19,162 nucleotides of DNA from an uncultured cyanobacterium (GCA_903819605.1 CAIJEA010000749.1:1-19162), one strand, 5' to 3'. Shown: positions 1 through 7,741, counted from the stretch's first letter. Made by a program: numbers and translations. Notes: a model not told the origin generated them from the sequence alone.

Positions 1-1
1 G

Positions 2-124
2 GCACAAGACCCCAGTTATGGCGATCGGGCTGTATCATCGACCGCTTTATATGCTGGAGTTACTATCATTTCACGGTTCTCATTCCCTCACGATTTAACT
101 GACCAGTGCCGCATTCCCAAATGA
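2..124 (+). CDS. Possible 3' end of an unidentified gene (partial, cut by window edge)
   Basis: The second forward frame is open from the first base of the window to a TGA at 122-124, giving a 40-residue tail ending in DLTDQCRIPK. I do not recognise the protein. The third frame is also open for about 30 codons, so the frame choice rests only on the slightly longer run and a plausible residue mix. About 80 bp of non-coding DNA follow before the 3' end of the opposing gene. Low confidence; the sequence to the left is needed. Confidence 0.25.
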   Translation, partial: AQDPSYGDRAVSSTALYAGVTIISRFSFPHDLTDQCRIPK

Positions 125-203
125 AGAGAATCTGTAAAATCATTAATTTGAGAATGCTAAACCACTGCGAGATCGTAGATATCTAGACAATAGCGCCAAC
201 AAT

Positions 204-611
204 TTATAGAGTTTGTTGCTCGATCCACCGACGCATTTCATTATCAGTGTCAGCATAGACAGATTGACCCGTGATCGGATTGTAGGCATACCACCACTGA
301 TTTCCTGCGCGATCGCAAACTTGCTTAACCTTAAGTTCAGCTTTTGGTAATAGAACATTCCTTAGCGCTTGCCATAGCGACTCAACATTGTTAACAGGAG
401 CAGCCATCGTCGTCCCTTGATAAGGAGCGATCGCAGTTCTTTCTAGCTCCAACATTGCTAAAAGCTCGGTGTTGTGGTTTATGCGGGCAACTTCGATCCG
501 ACGCTCTAGCGAATCCCACATACTAGCAATATGTTTCCTATAGCTATCAGAAACTTTGGAACTGCTGAGGAGCAAGGAAGTATCTGTAATTTGTTGCATA
601 GTGTTATTCAT
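204..611 (-). CDS. Small conserved-looking protein of unknown function
   Basis: A 135-residue soluble protein with an ATG start; a second ATG at codon 5 is an alternative. No signal peptide or membrane segment is seen. The N-terminal half is polar and probably helical, with a run of Arg and Glu around residues 28-55. The C-terminal 40 residues carry an aromatic motif, QWWYAYNPITGQSVYADT, that reads like a small beta module fitting a tryptophan-rich strand and turn, followed by a short helix ending at the C terminus. I recognise no catalytic motif and assign no function. It is divergent from the histidine kinase gene, and the 259-bp gap between them holds the promoters of both. Two HIP1 octamers lie inside, so base composition is native. 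Confidence 0.7.
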   Translation of the reverse strand: MNNTMQQITDTSLLLSSSKVSDSYRKHIASMWDSLERRIEVARINHNTELLAMLELERTAIAPYQGTTMAAPVNNVESLWQALRNVLLPKAELKVKQVCDRAGNQWWYAYNPITGQSVYADTDNEMRRWIEQQTL

Positions 612-870
612 AGTCTCGATGGCACGAGATAGTGCCTATATATATTTAATCTAGTTATATTACATAGTATATATTGATACAAAAACTATCTGTGTATATT
701 TTTCTGTGTTAAAAATCACAAAACATTAAGAACAAGGAAATTTAGTCGATTGGGGGATGCGGTTAGGCGCATATATCAGCATTTCTACGCAGATACATCG
801 CGATCGCCTTCAAGCAACTTGACTAAAAGTACTAAAATCAAACTTAATCGCCAAACTAAACTAAAGCTCC
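612..870. promoter_or_regulatory. Divergent promoter region, with candidate kinase promoter
   Basis: This gap separates two divergent genes. For the kinase, TTGACT at 819-824 and CTTAAT at 843-848 with an 18-bp spacer form a possible sigma70-type promoter, leaving a short leader of about 15-20 nt and no clear Shine-Dalgarno before the ATG at 871. The block 640-720 is very AT-rich (TATATATTTAAT and similar) and would suit the minus-strand gene. A small 5-bp hairpin (GGCAC/GTGCC, 621-636) sits just upstream of that gene's ATG. One HIP1 octamer lies near 780-788. All promoter calls are by eye. Confidence 0.35.
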
Positions 871-3513
871 ATGACCAATGCCAACCTGCCCCGCCGTGAA
901 AGTTTAGTCAATCGCTTGATTTTTGGTTTAACCACTAGTACATCCCTACTAGCAACCGCCACCTTAATTTTGTTGTTGCATTTGCAGCAAGGCACACCAG
1001 AATTAGAAGCCTTCACCACATGGCTCGCGATCGTCATTCTCTCTGCGGGTTTAGGCTCTGGACTGTTTGTAGCAATTTCGATTATTCGCAGCATTCAGCC
1101 ACCACTTACCGAACTTGCCGATGCGGCGGAAGAAATAACTACAGGCAATTTGTCAGCGCGATCGCAATTAAATCGAGCCGATGAAATTGGCGAATTTTCG
1201 AGAGTATTTAACCGCATGGCGGCTCAGCTTGAATCAAAGACCGCCACCCTCGAAGCCCGTGATATCCAGTTTGCACTTCAATCCCTCGATCGCGTTTTAG
1301 TCAACACCACCGATCAGCACAAACTTATCAAGGCAAGTTTAGAAGAAATTTGTAAGCTCACAGGTGCTCAACTAGGCAGCATTTATCTATGGGAAATTCC
1401 ATCCTCACGACCAGAAGGATGTTTAGTACTAAGTGCAGAATGGGGATACAAAACTAGTCAGGCCCTTACGGAGATCAACCTTGGAGAAGGGATCATTGGT
1501 CAGGCAGGACAACTAGAAGAAGCAATTATCTGGGAAGGCGATCGGCTCAAAGGTCAAACTCTCGTTTATCGCACTCCCGTTGGCGATCTATTACCACAGA
1601 GCCTTTCCGCCTATCCATTAATGCTCAGACAGAGCCTTGTCGGAGTTCTCTTTTTGGGTAGCTTGACTCAACTATCAGAGCATAGTCGGAATATTCTGCA
1701 ATCGATCGGTCGCCGTCTCGCTACCGCCATTAGTAACGCTCAGAGCATCGAAACGATCGCCCGTCAGCGTGAAGAACTCACCACCGTGTTTGAGCAACTT
1801 GCCGATGGTGTATTGCTCAGCGATCCTGCGGGACGTATTCTCAAAATCAACTCTGCGGGACGCAAAATCCTAAGCTTTAACTCCTTAGCTTCGACCAATG
1901 GAGTCCCTGCATCGCCCGTAATTGCAAAATCGATGGAAGAGATTGTCAAACAATTTGACATTAGACATCAGGATGGAGAACCAGTAGATTTGGCGAGTCT
2001 TGTTGTTTTTCGTGCCATGTCAACAGGTGAAGTCGTTGAAGATCAAGTAGTTTTACGTCAACCCGATGGCAATGAAATCATTCTCAGTACTAAAGCGGCT
2101 CCCCTTGTCGGCAGTGAATCAGAACTAATCGGTAGCGTCATGATTTTGCGCGATGTCACGGAACAACGTTACCGCGACAAGGTGATGCAAGAGACCAATA
2201 AGATTATGATCGAGCAGCAAAAGCGGATGGGGATTTTGCAGCGTCTCACCAACTTGATCAACCAGCAGTTACAGGATCTCGATGTTCTCTTAGAATCAGT
2301 TGTGGAGGCGACCTGTGACGCAATCATGTGGGCAGAGGTCTGCGTACTTGCCCTCTACAATCCCAAGGATAACCAACTGATGCTATCGGCTGCGAAGGGT
2401 TTGCCCGATGATTTCCCCCTACAAGAATCCTTTGATTTAGATACGCCAAACCTGATTGCACAGGTATTTAAAGAAGGAATTCCCATTGAAATTAAAGCTG
2501 GTGAATCGCGATTAGTAGAATTTCTTCCTGTCAAAAGTGCCTTATGCGTACCAATTGAATCTAGTCGCTCTGGTCGTTTGGGAGTTCTGGCAATCGGACA
2601 TTTTCATCTGGAACGAGCGAGTTCCCGTGAAGATTTAAATTTACTAGCTTCTTTTGGAGTTCAAGCGGCGATCGCGATTGGTAATGCTCAGTTAATTAAC
2701 CAGATCGAAGCCCAAAATGCTCAGCTACTAGAAGCAACCCAACTCAAGAGTCAATTTCTCGCGAATATGAGCCATGAACTACGAACGCCAATGAACGCTA
2801 TTATTGGCTTCTCGCAAGTTCTATTACGTCAGCGACGCGACGCTCTCTCATCGAGTCAAGTCGATATGGTCGAACGTATCCTTCGCAATGGCAAAAATTT
2901 GCTGGACTTGATTAATGATATTCTCGACCTATCGAAAATTGAAGCGGGGAAAATGGAATCTCATCCAGAGTTATTCAATCTCGATGAGCTTATTCACCAT
3001 ACCTGTGAAAGTCTGCAACCGCTCGCTAGTATCAAGTCCTTAAATTTTGTTTTTCAAAATCATATTGGCAGTTGTGCTATCTACCATGACTCCATTCGGA
3101 TTAAACAAATTATCACAAACTTAGTCTCTAATGCTATTAAATTTACGGATGTTGGGGAAGTCCGCGTCGAGCTAAAATATGCTTCAGACCCATCCGAAGA
3201 GCTTATTTCCGATCAAAATTCAGTGACCGAAGAAGCGCAAATATCTACAATTGCAACATCAAATATACATATCTCAGTTCGAGATACAGGAATTGGTATT
3301 GAGCCAGAGTTTCAGCGCACAATTTTTGAGCAATTCCGTCAAGTCGATCAGTCTTCTACGCGCAAGCATGGCGGTACTGGTTTGGGTCTAGCAATTACGG
3401 AGCAGCTGGTAATCTTAATGGGTGGCTCAATTCACGTAGAAAGTGAAGTTGATCGAGGTTCTACTTTTACTGTTGAGCTACCACCTCGATTAAACAAAAT
3501 TCAAGATAGCTAA
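871..3513 (+). CDS. Membrane-anchored sensor histidine kinase (HAMP-GAF-PAS-GAF-HisKA-HATPase)
   Basis: An 880-residue two-component sensor kinase. Two hydrophobic segments (about 15-37 and 49-72) are joined by only about a dozen residues, so there is no extracytoplasmic sensor and signals are probably read in the cytoplasm. A HAMP linker (73-125) follows, then GAF (about 132-290), PAS (about 298-430) and a second GAF (about 455-605). The HisKA dimerisation domain carries the phospho-acceptor His635 in SHELRTPMNA. The ATPase domain has the N box around Asn754 (NLVSNAIKF), G1 DTGIGI at 805-810 and G2 GGTGLGL at 834-840. All catalytic motifs are intact. Neither GAF shows the Cys-His chromophore motif of phytochromes, so a light sensor of that type is not supported. 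There is no receiver domain and no neighbouring response regulator, so its partner is encoded elsewhere. Confidence 0.95.
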   Translation: MTNANLPRRESLVNRLIFGLTTSTSLLATATLILLLHLQQGTPELEAFTTWLAIVILSAGLGSGLFVAISIIRSIQPPLTELADAAEEITTGNLSARSQLNRADEIGEFSRVFNRMAAQLESKTATLEARDIQFALQSLDRVLVNTTDQHKLIKASLEEICKLTGAQLGSIYLWEIPSSRPEGCLVLSAEWGYKTSQALTEINLGEGIIGQAGQLEEAIIWEGDRLKGQTLVYRTPVGDLLPQSLSAYPLMLRQSLVGVLFLGSLTQLSEHSRNILQSIGRRLATAISNAQSIETIARQREELTTVFEQLADGVLLSDPAGRILKINSAGRKILSFNSLASTNGVPASPVIAKSMEEIVKQFDIRHQDGEPVDLASLVVFRAMSTGEVVEDQVVLRQPDGNEIILSTKAAPLVGSESELIGSVMILRDVTEQRYRDKVMQETNKIMIEQQKRMGILQRLTNLINQQLQDLDVLLESVVEATCDAIMWAEVCVLALYNPKDNQLMLSAAKGLPDDFPLQESFDLDTPNLIAQVFKEGIPIEIKAGESRLVEFLPVKSALCVPIESSRSGRLGVLAIGHFHLERASSREDLNLLASFGVQAAIAIGNAQLINQIEAQNAQLLEATQLKSQFLANMSHELRTPMNAIIGFSQVLLRQRRDALSSSQVDMVERILRNGKNLLDLINDILDLSKIEAGKMESHPELFNLDELIHHTCESLQPLASIKSLNFVFQNHIGSCAIYHDSIRIKQIITNLVSNAIKFTDVGEVRVELKYASDPSEELISDQNSVTEEAQISTIATSNIHISVRDTGIGIEPEFQRTIFEQFRQVDQSSTRKHGGTGLGLAITEQLVILMGGSIHVESEVDRGSTFTVELPPRLNKIQDS

Positions 3514-3538
3514 AAAGAGTGTAATGGTATCGCCGTAA

Positions 3539-3601
3539 AATAAGGAACCAATTTTTGTGTTGAGCAGCTTCGCCGCTCAACACAAAAATTGGTTCCTTAT
3601 T
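3539..3601. repeat. Long inverted repeat with GC-TTC-GC tip, between convergent genes
   Basis: Arms 3539-3565 and 3575-3601 are perfectly complementary over 27 bp. The inner nine bases AGCTTCGCC form one mismatch, two further pairs and a TTC loop. It lies between the kinase stop (3513) and the gcvH stop (3631), so it could serve as a bidirectional terminator, but no T-tract follows the stem on either strand. It belongs to the GCGAAGC-tipped hairpin class described in the findings. Confidence 0.9.
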
Positions 3602-3630
3602 AAATTGCACAACCCTTAAGCTCTTTTTAG

Positions 3631-4017
3631 TTATTTACCTTCTACTTTGTCGCGATATTCGCTGGCAGACATGGTGTCACTAAGTTCGCTTTCATCTTCG
3701 ATATTAATCTTTAGTAACCATGACGCGCCGTAGGGATCGTTAGCAATATTTTCTGGTTCATCAACTAACGCGGTATTTGCTTCCACCACTGTTCCCGTTA
3801 AAGGTGAATAGATATCTTCCACAGCTTTGACTGACTCAATCGTTCCGAAGGTTTGACCTTTCTCTACCTTTGTTCCAACTTCAGGAAGATCGAGAAACAC
3901 GATATCGCCTAATTGATCGATCGCAAAAGCCGTAATCCCCACAGTAACAGTGTCATCTTCCAGTCGAATATATTCGTGGGAGTTAGTATATTTTAGGTCT
4001 TCGGGATATTCAAACAT
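3631..4017 (-). CDS. gcvH: Glycine cleavage system H protein
   Basis: A 128-residue lipoyl carrier protein that shuttles the aminomethyl intermediate between the P, T and L proteins of the glycine cleavage complex. In cyanobacteria this complex takes part in photorespiratory glycine breakdown. The lipoylation site is Lys64 in GTIESVKAVEDI, and the family pattern LGDIVFLDLPEVG is present. Length is standard for the family. An AAGGA lies about 12 nt upstream of the ATG (minus strand). The genes for the P, T and L proteins are not in the window, so it stands alone here, which is common in cyanobacteria. Confidence 0.97.
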   Translation of the reverse strand: MFEYPEDLKYTNSHEYIRLEDDTVTVGITAFAIDQLGDIVFLDLPEVGTKVEKGQTFGTIESVKAVEDIYSPLTGTVVEANTALVDEPENIANDPYGASWLLKINIEDESELSDTMSASEYRDKVEGK

Positions 4018-4120
4018 CTGACTACTTTTTCCTTTTTGCTGTCGTTGTTGCTATGAAGATGATCGGTTTCGCAGAATAAGGCGATCGCTGCCCACAGTCT
4101 TTATACCAAAAATTGCGCTC

Positions 4121-4153
4121 AAAAAAGAGGAGAACACTAAGCATTCTCCCTCT
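4121..4153 (-). terminator. Rho-independent terminator of the TerC-family gene
   Basis: Read on the minus strand, a stem AGAGGGAGAA / TTCTCCTCT (one bulged base) with a loop of about 9 nt is followed at once by TTTTTT. It lies past the stop of the TerC-family gene and before the gcvH start, the place expected for the TerC transcript's terminator. It is the more conventional terminator here, because the larger hairpin at 4181-4231 is a dispersed repeat. Confidence 0.6.
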
Positions 4154-4180
4154 AACAGTAATTAATGAGCAAAAGAACCA

Positions 4181-4256
4181 CCAAAAAAAGATTAAAAGCG
4201 TTGCCTTGCAACGCTTTTAATCTTTTTTTGGGTTTTGTTTTGAGAGCGAAGCGCTG
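4181..4256. repeat. Two-part hairpin repeat unit (copy P)
   Basis: Arms 4181-4204 and 4208-4231 pair perfectly over 24 bp around a CTT loop. About 14 bp later the unit ends with AGCGAAGCGCT (4245-4255), itself a short palindrome, followed by GTAA. The reverse complement of 6209-6290 has the same order: an A-rich hairpin with AAAAGC in its arm, a GGGTTTTG-like spacer, then GAGCGNAAGCGCTGTAA. The two are therefore copies of one dispersed element in opposite orientations. Confidence 0.75.
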
Positions 4257-4264
4257 TAACTTCT

Positions 4265-4981
4265 TTATTTTGGATCGGCGATCGCTTCGACCTCATCTAG
4301 GGGTTCGCGTTTAGAGAATCCCCATAGAAAAACTAGACCAATGCAGGTCAGCATTAACCATTCAGGCGGAACAAGGCTATCGGAAAACACTTTGATAAGT
4401 AGGCGTAATCCTACCAATAAAACGATCAAATAGCCTGCCGACTCAAGGTGCGTAAATTCTTCCAACCATTTAATAAAAAGCTCTGCCAAAAAACGCAATG
4501 TGATAATTCCTGCTACCCCACCAATTACGACTAACCAAGTTTCTTGTGCAACCGCCACAGCTGCCGTCACACTGTCTAATGAAAATGCTAAGTCTGTAAG
4601 CGATACTAGCGCTACAACTTGCCATAGCTTATCCGCCATCCGCACGGGATTCTTTGCGTCATGTCCATCTTGTGATTTTTCTAAGAAAAATTTCCCTGCA
4701 AGCCAGAGTAGATAAAGGGAACCTGCTAGCTCAAACTGCCAATATTTGATTACCCATGTAGCGGTAAAAATCAAGATGATACGTAATACAAACGCCCCAA
4801 TTAAGCCATAACGTAGCGCCCATTCCTCCTGCTTTGGGTCTGGTAGACTTCTTACGATCGCGGCAAGAGCGATCGCGTTGTCAGCAGACAGAATCGCCTC
4901 TAGAAGAATCAGCACCACCAAAATGGGGATGACTTCAACCCTAAAGAATGAAACATCCGTATTTAGAAACTGCTCGAACAT
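4265..4981 (-). CDS. TerC-family integral membrane protein
   Basis: A 238-residue protein with about seven hydrophobic segments and the two acidic signatures of the TerC/Alx/YkoY family: LLEAILSADNAIALAA near residue 27-42 in the first segment and FSLDSVTAAVAV in the middle segments. Members studied elsewhere are linked to manganese export or to metal loading of exported proteins. Tellurite resistance is the historical name and not an assured function here. The ATG at 4979-4981 has no strong Shine-Dalgarno. I looked for a yybP-ykoY manganese riboswitch in the leader, which often accompanies this family, and saw none. Its 3' end is followed by repeat P and a small terminator. Confidence 0.88.
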   Translation of the reverse strand: MFEQFLNTDVSFFRVEVIPILVVLILLEAILSADNAIALAAIVRSLPDPKQEEWALRYGLIGAFVLRIILIFTATWVIKYWQFELAGSLYLLWLAGKFFLEKSQDGHDAKNPVRMADKLWQVVALVSLTDLAFSLDSVTAAVAVAQETWLVVIGGVAGIITLRFLAELFIKWLEEFTHLESAGYLIVLLVGLRLLIKVFSDSLVPPEWLMLTCIGLVFLWGFSKREPLDEVEAIADPK

Positions 4982-5097
4982 TCAGTGGGATCCACAACAA
5001 AAAATCAACAAAACATTACTAGTATACAAAACATTAGACTATCGGCTAGAGAATTAAAATTTGGATATATCACGCTAAATTACCGTTCAACACTAGG

Positions 5098-5160
5098 AAA
5101 TAAAACGCAAAGAATAAGATGCGGTGCTTTGCGCCGCATCTTATTCTTTGCGTTTTATTT
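5098..5160. repeat. 30-bp-arm hairpin with TTT loop between divergent genes
   Basis: Arms 5098-5127 and 5131-5160 pair over 30 bp with a single G.T at 5125/5133, closing on TTT inside a GTGC-TTT-GCGC tip. The flanking genes point away from each other, so this hairpin does not sit at the 3' end of any recognised transcript. It shares the GCGNAAGCGC-type core with the other hairpins, while its arm sequence is its own. Confidence 0.9.
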
Positions 5161-5200
5161 TTCATTTTAAAAAATTAGAATTTACGCAAAATAACGAAAT

Positions 5201-5228
5201 GTAGTGGCAATTCATGAATTGCCACTAC
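5201..5228. repeat. Perfect 28-bp loopless palindrome
   Basis: Starting GTAGTGGCAATTCA and continuing as its exact reverse complement, this 28-bp sequence is symmetric with no spacer. From memory, closely similar palindromes (GTAGGGGCAATTCA type) are dispersed in several cyanobacterial genomes, so it is probably a repeat and not a local operator. That recollection needs a search. Confidence 0.8.
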
Positions 5229-5315
5229 GATAAATGCGGGTTTAGAGCTGTTTTTACGTAAGCCCTAAAAATATTGAAGATATAAAGCCACCTAAAATAC
5301 TTTGGACTTTTCATC

Positions 5316-5390
5316 ACATTTTGCTGTTTAAAAAGTAGCAAAGGCGTGAAGACATCTCGAAACTCTCTACTTTTTGTTACATTTTGCTGT
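5316..5390 (+). promoter_or_regulatory. Repeated leader motif ACATTTTGCTGT with nested inverted repeats
   Basis: ACATTTTGCTGT occurs at 5316-5327 and again at 5379-5390. Between the copies, AAAAAGTAG (5330-5338) is complementary to CTACTTTTT (5367-5375), and TTTGCT/AGCAAA around 5321-5341 forms a competing smaller hairpin. The end of the block is about 60 bp upstream of the pentapeptide ATG. It could be a paired protein-binding site or a structured leader; nothing in the sequence decides between these. Confidence 0.35.
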
Positions 5391-5452
5391 GTTGTAGTGC
5401 GAGTTGGTGTGATAACAATTAGTAAGGGATTGCTTAATACAGGTACTTTTTC

Positions 5453-6115
5453 ATGAAGTCAATAGCCTTTACACACTCCGTGACTGCGATCGCTAGCGCC
5501 CTCATTGCTAGCATCATGACAATTGGCGGGGCATCGAGCGTCCAAGCGCAAAATGCCGAACATCTTAAAGCTCTATTGGAAAATCACACTTGCCAGCGTT
5601 GTGAACTAAGCGGCATTCAGGCAACTGGAGCAAATTTACGCGAATCGTTTATCGATGTTGCGGATCTACGAAAAAGTGCTCTCTCTGGAGCAACTCTTGC
5701 CTTTAGCACAATGTATTATGCAGACTTTCGTGGCTCCGATCTCAGCAACACTGATTTGCGGAACACTTTTTTTATTAACAGTGATTTGATTCAAGCCAAT
5801 CTGTCTGGTACAAATGCAAGAAATAGCCGATGGAAATATGCTGACTTAACCGAAGCCAACTTGCAAAATGCCAATTTAATCGACATCGAATTGGTCTATG
5901 CCAAGCTCAATCGCGCTAATCTCAGCAATGCATCTTTGCGAAACGCTAGCCTCTATGGGGCTGACTTAACTGGTGCAAACCTTAAGGGTGCAGATTTATA
6001 TCGAGCCGATCTCACTAGTGCTAACCTTACTAATGTCGACCTAAGTCAGGCTAATCTTTGCCGTGCAACGATGCCTGATGGCTCGATGTCGATGCAAGGA
6101 TGTCTATTGAAATAA
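5453..6115 (+). CDS. Exported pentapeptide-repeat protein
   Basis: A 220-residue protein. A signal peptide with a likely cut after VQA (residue 32) sends it to the periplasm or thylakoid lumen. After a short linker with two cysteines (Cys47 and Cys50, HTCQRCELSG), residues about 54-203 are an almost unbroken A(D/N)LXX array of about 30 repeats, which by family knowledge folds as a right-handed quadrilateral beta-helix. The C terminus has two more cysteines (LCRATMPDG and QGCLLK), so the pairs may form disulphides that cap the helix. The molecular role of this lumenal class is generally unknown, and I assign none. The ATG has a weak upstream AGG. Its upstream region holds a repeated 12-mer. 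Confidence 0.9.
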   Translation: MKSIAFTHSVTAIASALIASIMTIGGASSVQAQNAEHLKALLENHTCQRCELSGIQATGANLRESFIDVADLRKSALSGATLAFSTMYYADFRGSDLSNTDLRNTFFINSDLIQANLSGTNARNSRWKYADLTEANLQNANLIDIELVYAKLNRANLSNASLRNASLYGADLTGANLKGADLYRADLTSANLTNVDLSQANLCRATMPDGSMSMQGCLLK

Positions 6116-6136
6116 ACTTAAATAAACAATTCAGAG

Positions 6137-6191
6137 TGGCTTCGACTACGCCCAGCCAAAGGACTACGCTGGCTGAGCATAGTCGAAGCCA
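6137..6191. repeat. TTCGACTACG-type dispersed palindrome
   Basis: Outer arms TGGCTTCGACTACGC (6137-6151) and 6177-6191 pair with one mismatch, and CAGCCA continues inward to a loop around AAGGACTACGC. The sequence TTCGACTACG next to CAGCC is a familiar repeat motif in cyanobacterial intergenic DNA (from memory). It follows the pentapeptide stop by about 20 bp and could terminate that transcript. Confidence 0.7.
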
Positions 6192-6212
6192 TGCATCTCA
6201 AGCATGATTTAC

Positions 6213-6290
6213 AGCGCTTTGCGCTCAAACCCAAACAAAGAAAAAACTTAAAAGCCTTGCTTTGCAAGGCTTTTAAGTTTTTTCTTGTGG
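6213..6290. repeat. Two-part hairpin repeat unit (copy Q, inverted relative to P)
   Basis: AGCGCTTTGCGCT (6213-6225, 5-bp arms around TTT) is followed by CAAACCCAAA and then a large hairpin, arms 6238-6260 and 6264-6286, 23 bp perfect around TTT. Its reverse complement lines up with 4181-4256 across hairpin, spacer and terminal GAGCGNAAGCGCTGTAA. A further lone copy of the small palindrome, AGCGCAAAGCGCT, lies at 6341-6353 just before the MFS gene. Confidence 0.75.
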
Positions 6291-6372
6291 TTCGTTTGAT
6301 CGGTAATTGCTGTAAGATTGCTACAGAAGGTTAGAGAATAAGCGCAAAGCGCTGCAAAACGAGGAAAGCTGT

Positions 6373-7620
6373 ATGGCGATTTCCACAACATCATCTAATC
6401 AAGTGCGTTGGCTGCAAGTTTGGAGTCTTGCGTCAGTACAAAGCGCAATTACATTGACTTGGATTGCCTATGGTGCTTATTTACCAAAGTTTGTGGAGCA
6501 AATTTTTGGGTATCCCACCGATCGAGCTAAACAATTTGCAGCACTGCTATTAATTATTGAAAGCGCTATCTCCGTAATTGTTGAACCATTATTTGGGGGG
6601 CTGTCCGATCGCTGGCAACGTTGGTATAGCACCAGAATGCCTTTTATTGTGGTAGGAGCGATCGCCTCAACCGCCTTGTTTATTGGATTACCCTGTATAT
6701 TCATATTTGGCGGTGCAAATGAAATTACACGCTTGATTTTGCCTTGTCTAGCTATTCTATGGGCAATGGTGATGGCGACTTTTCGCAGTCCTGCCCTTTG
6801 CTTGCTAGGCATCTTTGCAGGAGCGAGCCAATTACCGCTTGCAGGTAGTGTTTTGACCTTAGTTGGTGGTTTTGTCGGTTCAATTCGACCTTTAGCGACT
6901 AACTTTATTTTAGGTTTGGGTGCGCCAGCAACCTTTGCGATCGCTTCAATCGTACTCTTAGCAGGAGTGGCAGGCTTACACGGTGCGATGATGTCTATCC
7001 CCAAAAAGCTAAGCCCTGATTTGGAAAAAGACGAAGCATTACCAATTTTAGGTTCTTTACCTAATTTAGCGATCGTTTTGCTTGTTGGAGCCGCGATCGG
7101 TTTAGGGCTGAGATTACTAATGGGAGATGCCGTACCACGCATTCTCAAGGCTGAAGTGGTCGGATTTACAGGCTTATCCTTTGAAGTATTAATGGGATCG
7201 GCTTTGATTGCTCAAGCTCTTTTAGCTCTGTTTACAGGTGCGATTTCTAAGTTGATTGATAATAAACGCCTGATGATGATTAGCTTGGGTGGGATTGCGG
7301 CTGGTTTAGGCTTGCTCTCCTTAGGCTATGGCGCGATCGCGACAATTATCATCATGTTATTTATATTGACCTGTCTCAGCGCTGTAAATAATGGTATGGT
7401 TGCCTTTGCTTTGACGATGGTTCCTAAATCACTAGGCGGTTTGACTGTTGGGACTTTTTTCGGTGGACTATCAGGAGCGATCGCTATCTTTGGATATCTA
7501 GTTCCTAAATCTAGCGACATGCTTTCCACCTCAAATGTAACTTTGCTAACGGCGATCGCTTTTCTGTTAGCTGGTGTAGGGATTGGATTGGGCGATCTCA
7601 TTACTCGCAAGTCTAGTTGA
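6373..7620 (+). CDS. MFS-family membrane transporter, substrate unknown
   Basis: A 415-residue, strongly hydrophobic protein with about twelve membrane segments. The loop between segments 2 and 3 carries GGLSDRWQRWYSTRMPFIVVG (about residues 75-95), a form of the major-facilitator motif A (G-x-L-x-D-R-x-x-R). The R-M-P-F-I ending of this loop resembles the sugar-carrier-like SLC45 branch, but that is only a hint and the substrate cannot be read from the sequence. A GAGGA about 8 nt upstream of the ATG supports the start. The gene is alone on its strand and faces the FAD oxidoreductase convergently across two hairpins. Several HIP1 octamers lie inside it, so it is long resident. Confidence 0.88.
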   Translation: MAISTTSSNQVRWLQVWSLASVQSAITLTWIAYGAYLPKFVEQIFGYPTDRAKQFAALLLIIESAISVIVEPLFGGLSDRWQRWYSTRMPFIVVGAIASTALFIGLPCIFIFGGANEITRLILPCLAILWAMVMATFRSPALCLLGIFAGASQLPLAGSVLTLVGGFVGSIRPLATNFILGLGAPATFAIASIVLLAGVAGLHGAMMSIPKKLSPDLEKDEALPILGSLPNLAIVLLVGAAIGLGLRLLMGDAVPRILKAEVVGFTGLSFEVLMGSALIAQALLALFTGAISKLIDNKRLMMISLGGIAAGLGLLSLGYGAIATIIIMLFILTCLSAVNNGMVAFALTMVPKSLGGLTVGTFFGGLSGAIAIFGYLVPKSSDMLSTSNVTLLTAIAFLLAGVGIGLGDLITRKSS

Positions 7621-7634
7621 AGTTAAGTATATCG

Positions 7635-7665
7635 GTTTGCATTTTGCCTATGGCAAAATACAAAC
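7635..7665. repeat. Hairpin after the MFS gene (GCC-TAT-GGC tip)
   Basis: GTTTG and ATTTTGCC (7635-7648) pair with 7652-7665 over 13 bp with one mismatch, closing on TAT. It begins 15 bp after the MFS stop codon. An A-rich run follows but no clean T-tract on the plus strand, so a terminator role is possible and not proven. Confidence 0.65.
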
Positions 7666-7741
7666 TCAAAAAACACACTGATATTGACGTTTTATTGTCA
7701 GAAAAGCGCATGTTCATCTAATCAAACGCTATGTTAAAGAA

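Larger units (their letters stand above)
4982..5452. other. 470-bp divergent intergenic region with two inverted repeats and a repeated leader motif
   Basis: Between the divergent TerC-family and pentapeptide genes lie a 30-bp hairpin (5098-5160), a 28-bp perfect palindrome (5201-5228), a 12-bp direct repeat (5316-5327 and 5379-5390) and a 9-bp inverted repeat (5330-5338 and 5367-5375). The direct and inverted repeats belong to the pentapeptide gene's upstream region. The nominal 61-codon frame at 4985-5170 runs straight through the hairpin and is not accepted as a gene. Confidence 0.6.

Noticed and set aside
1261..2700. Phytochrome-type light sensing by the kinase GAF domains
   Set aside because: No Cys-His chromophore motif is present in either GAF domain.
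4982..5100. yybP-ykoY manganese riboswitch upstream of the TerC-family gene
   Set aside because: The family is often under this switch, but I could not find its conserved G-rich and CAAC-like elements in the leader.
4985..5170. 61-codon plus-strand frame after the TerC-family start
   Set aside because: Its last third is the 30-bp hairpin read as protein; no ribosome site and no plausible fold.
6477..7610. Long minus-strand frames antisense to the MFS gene
   Set aside because: Low-complexity composition (Pro, Lys, Ala, Ile) typical of the reverse of membrane-protein codons; the forward frame has clear family motifs.
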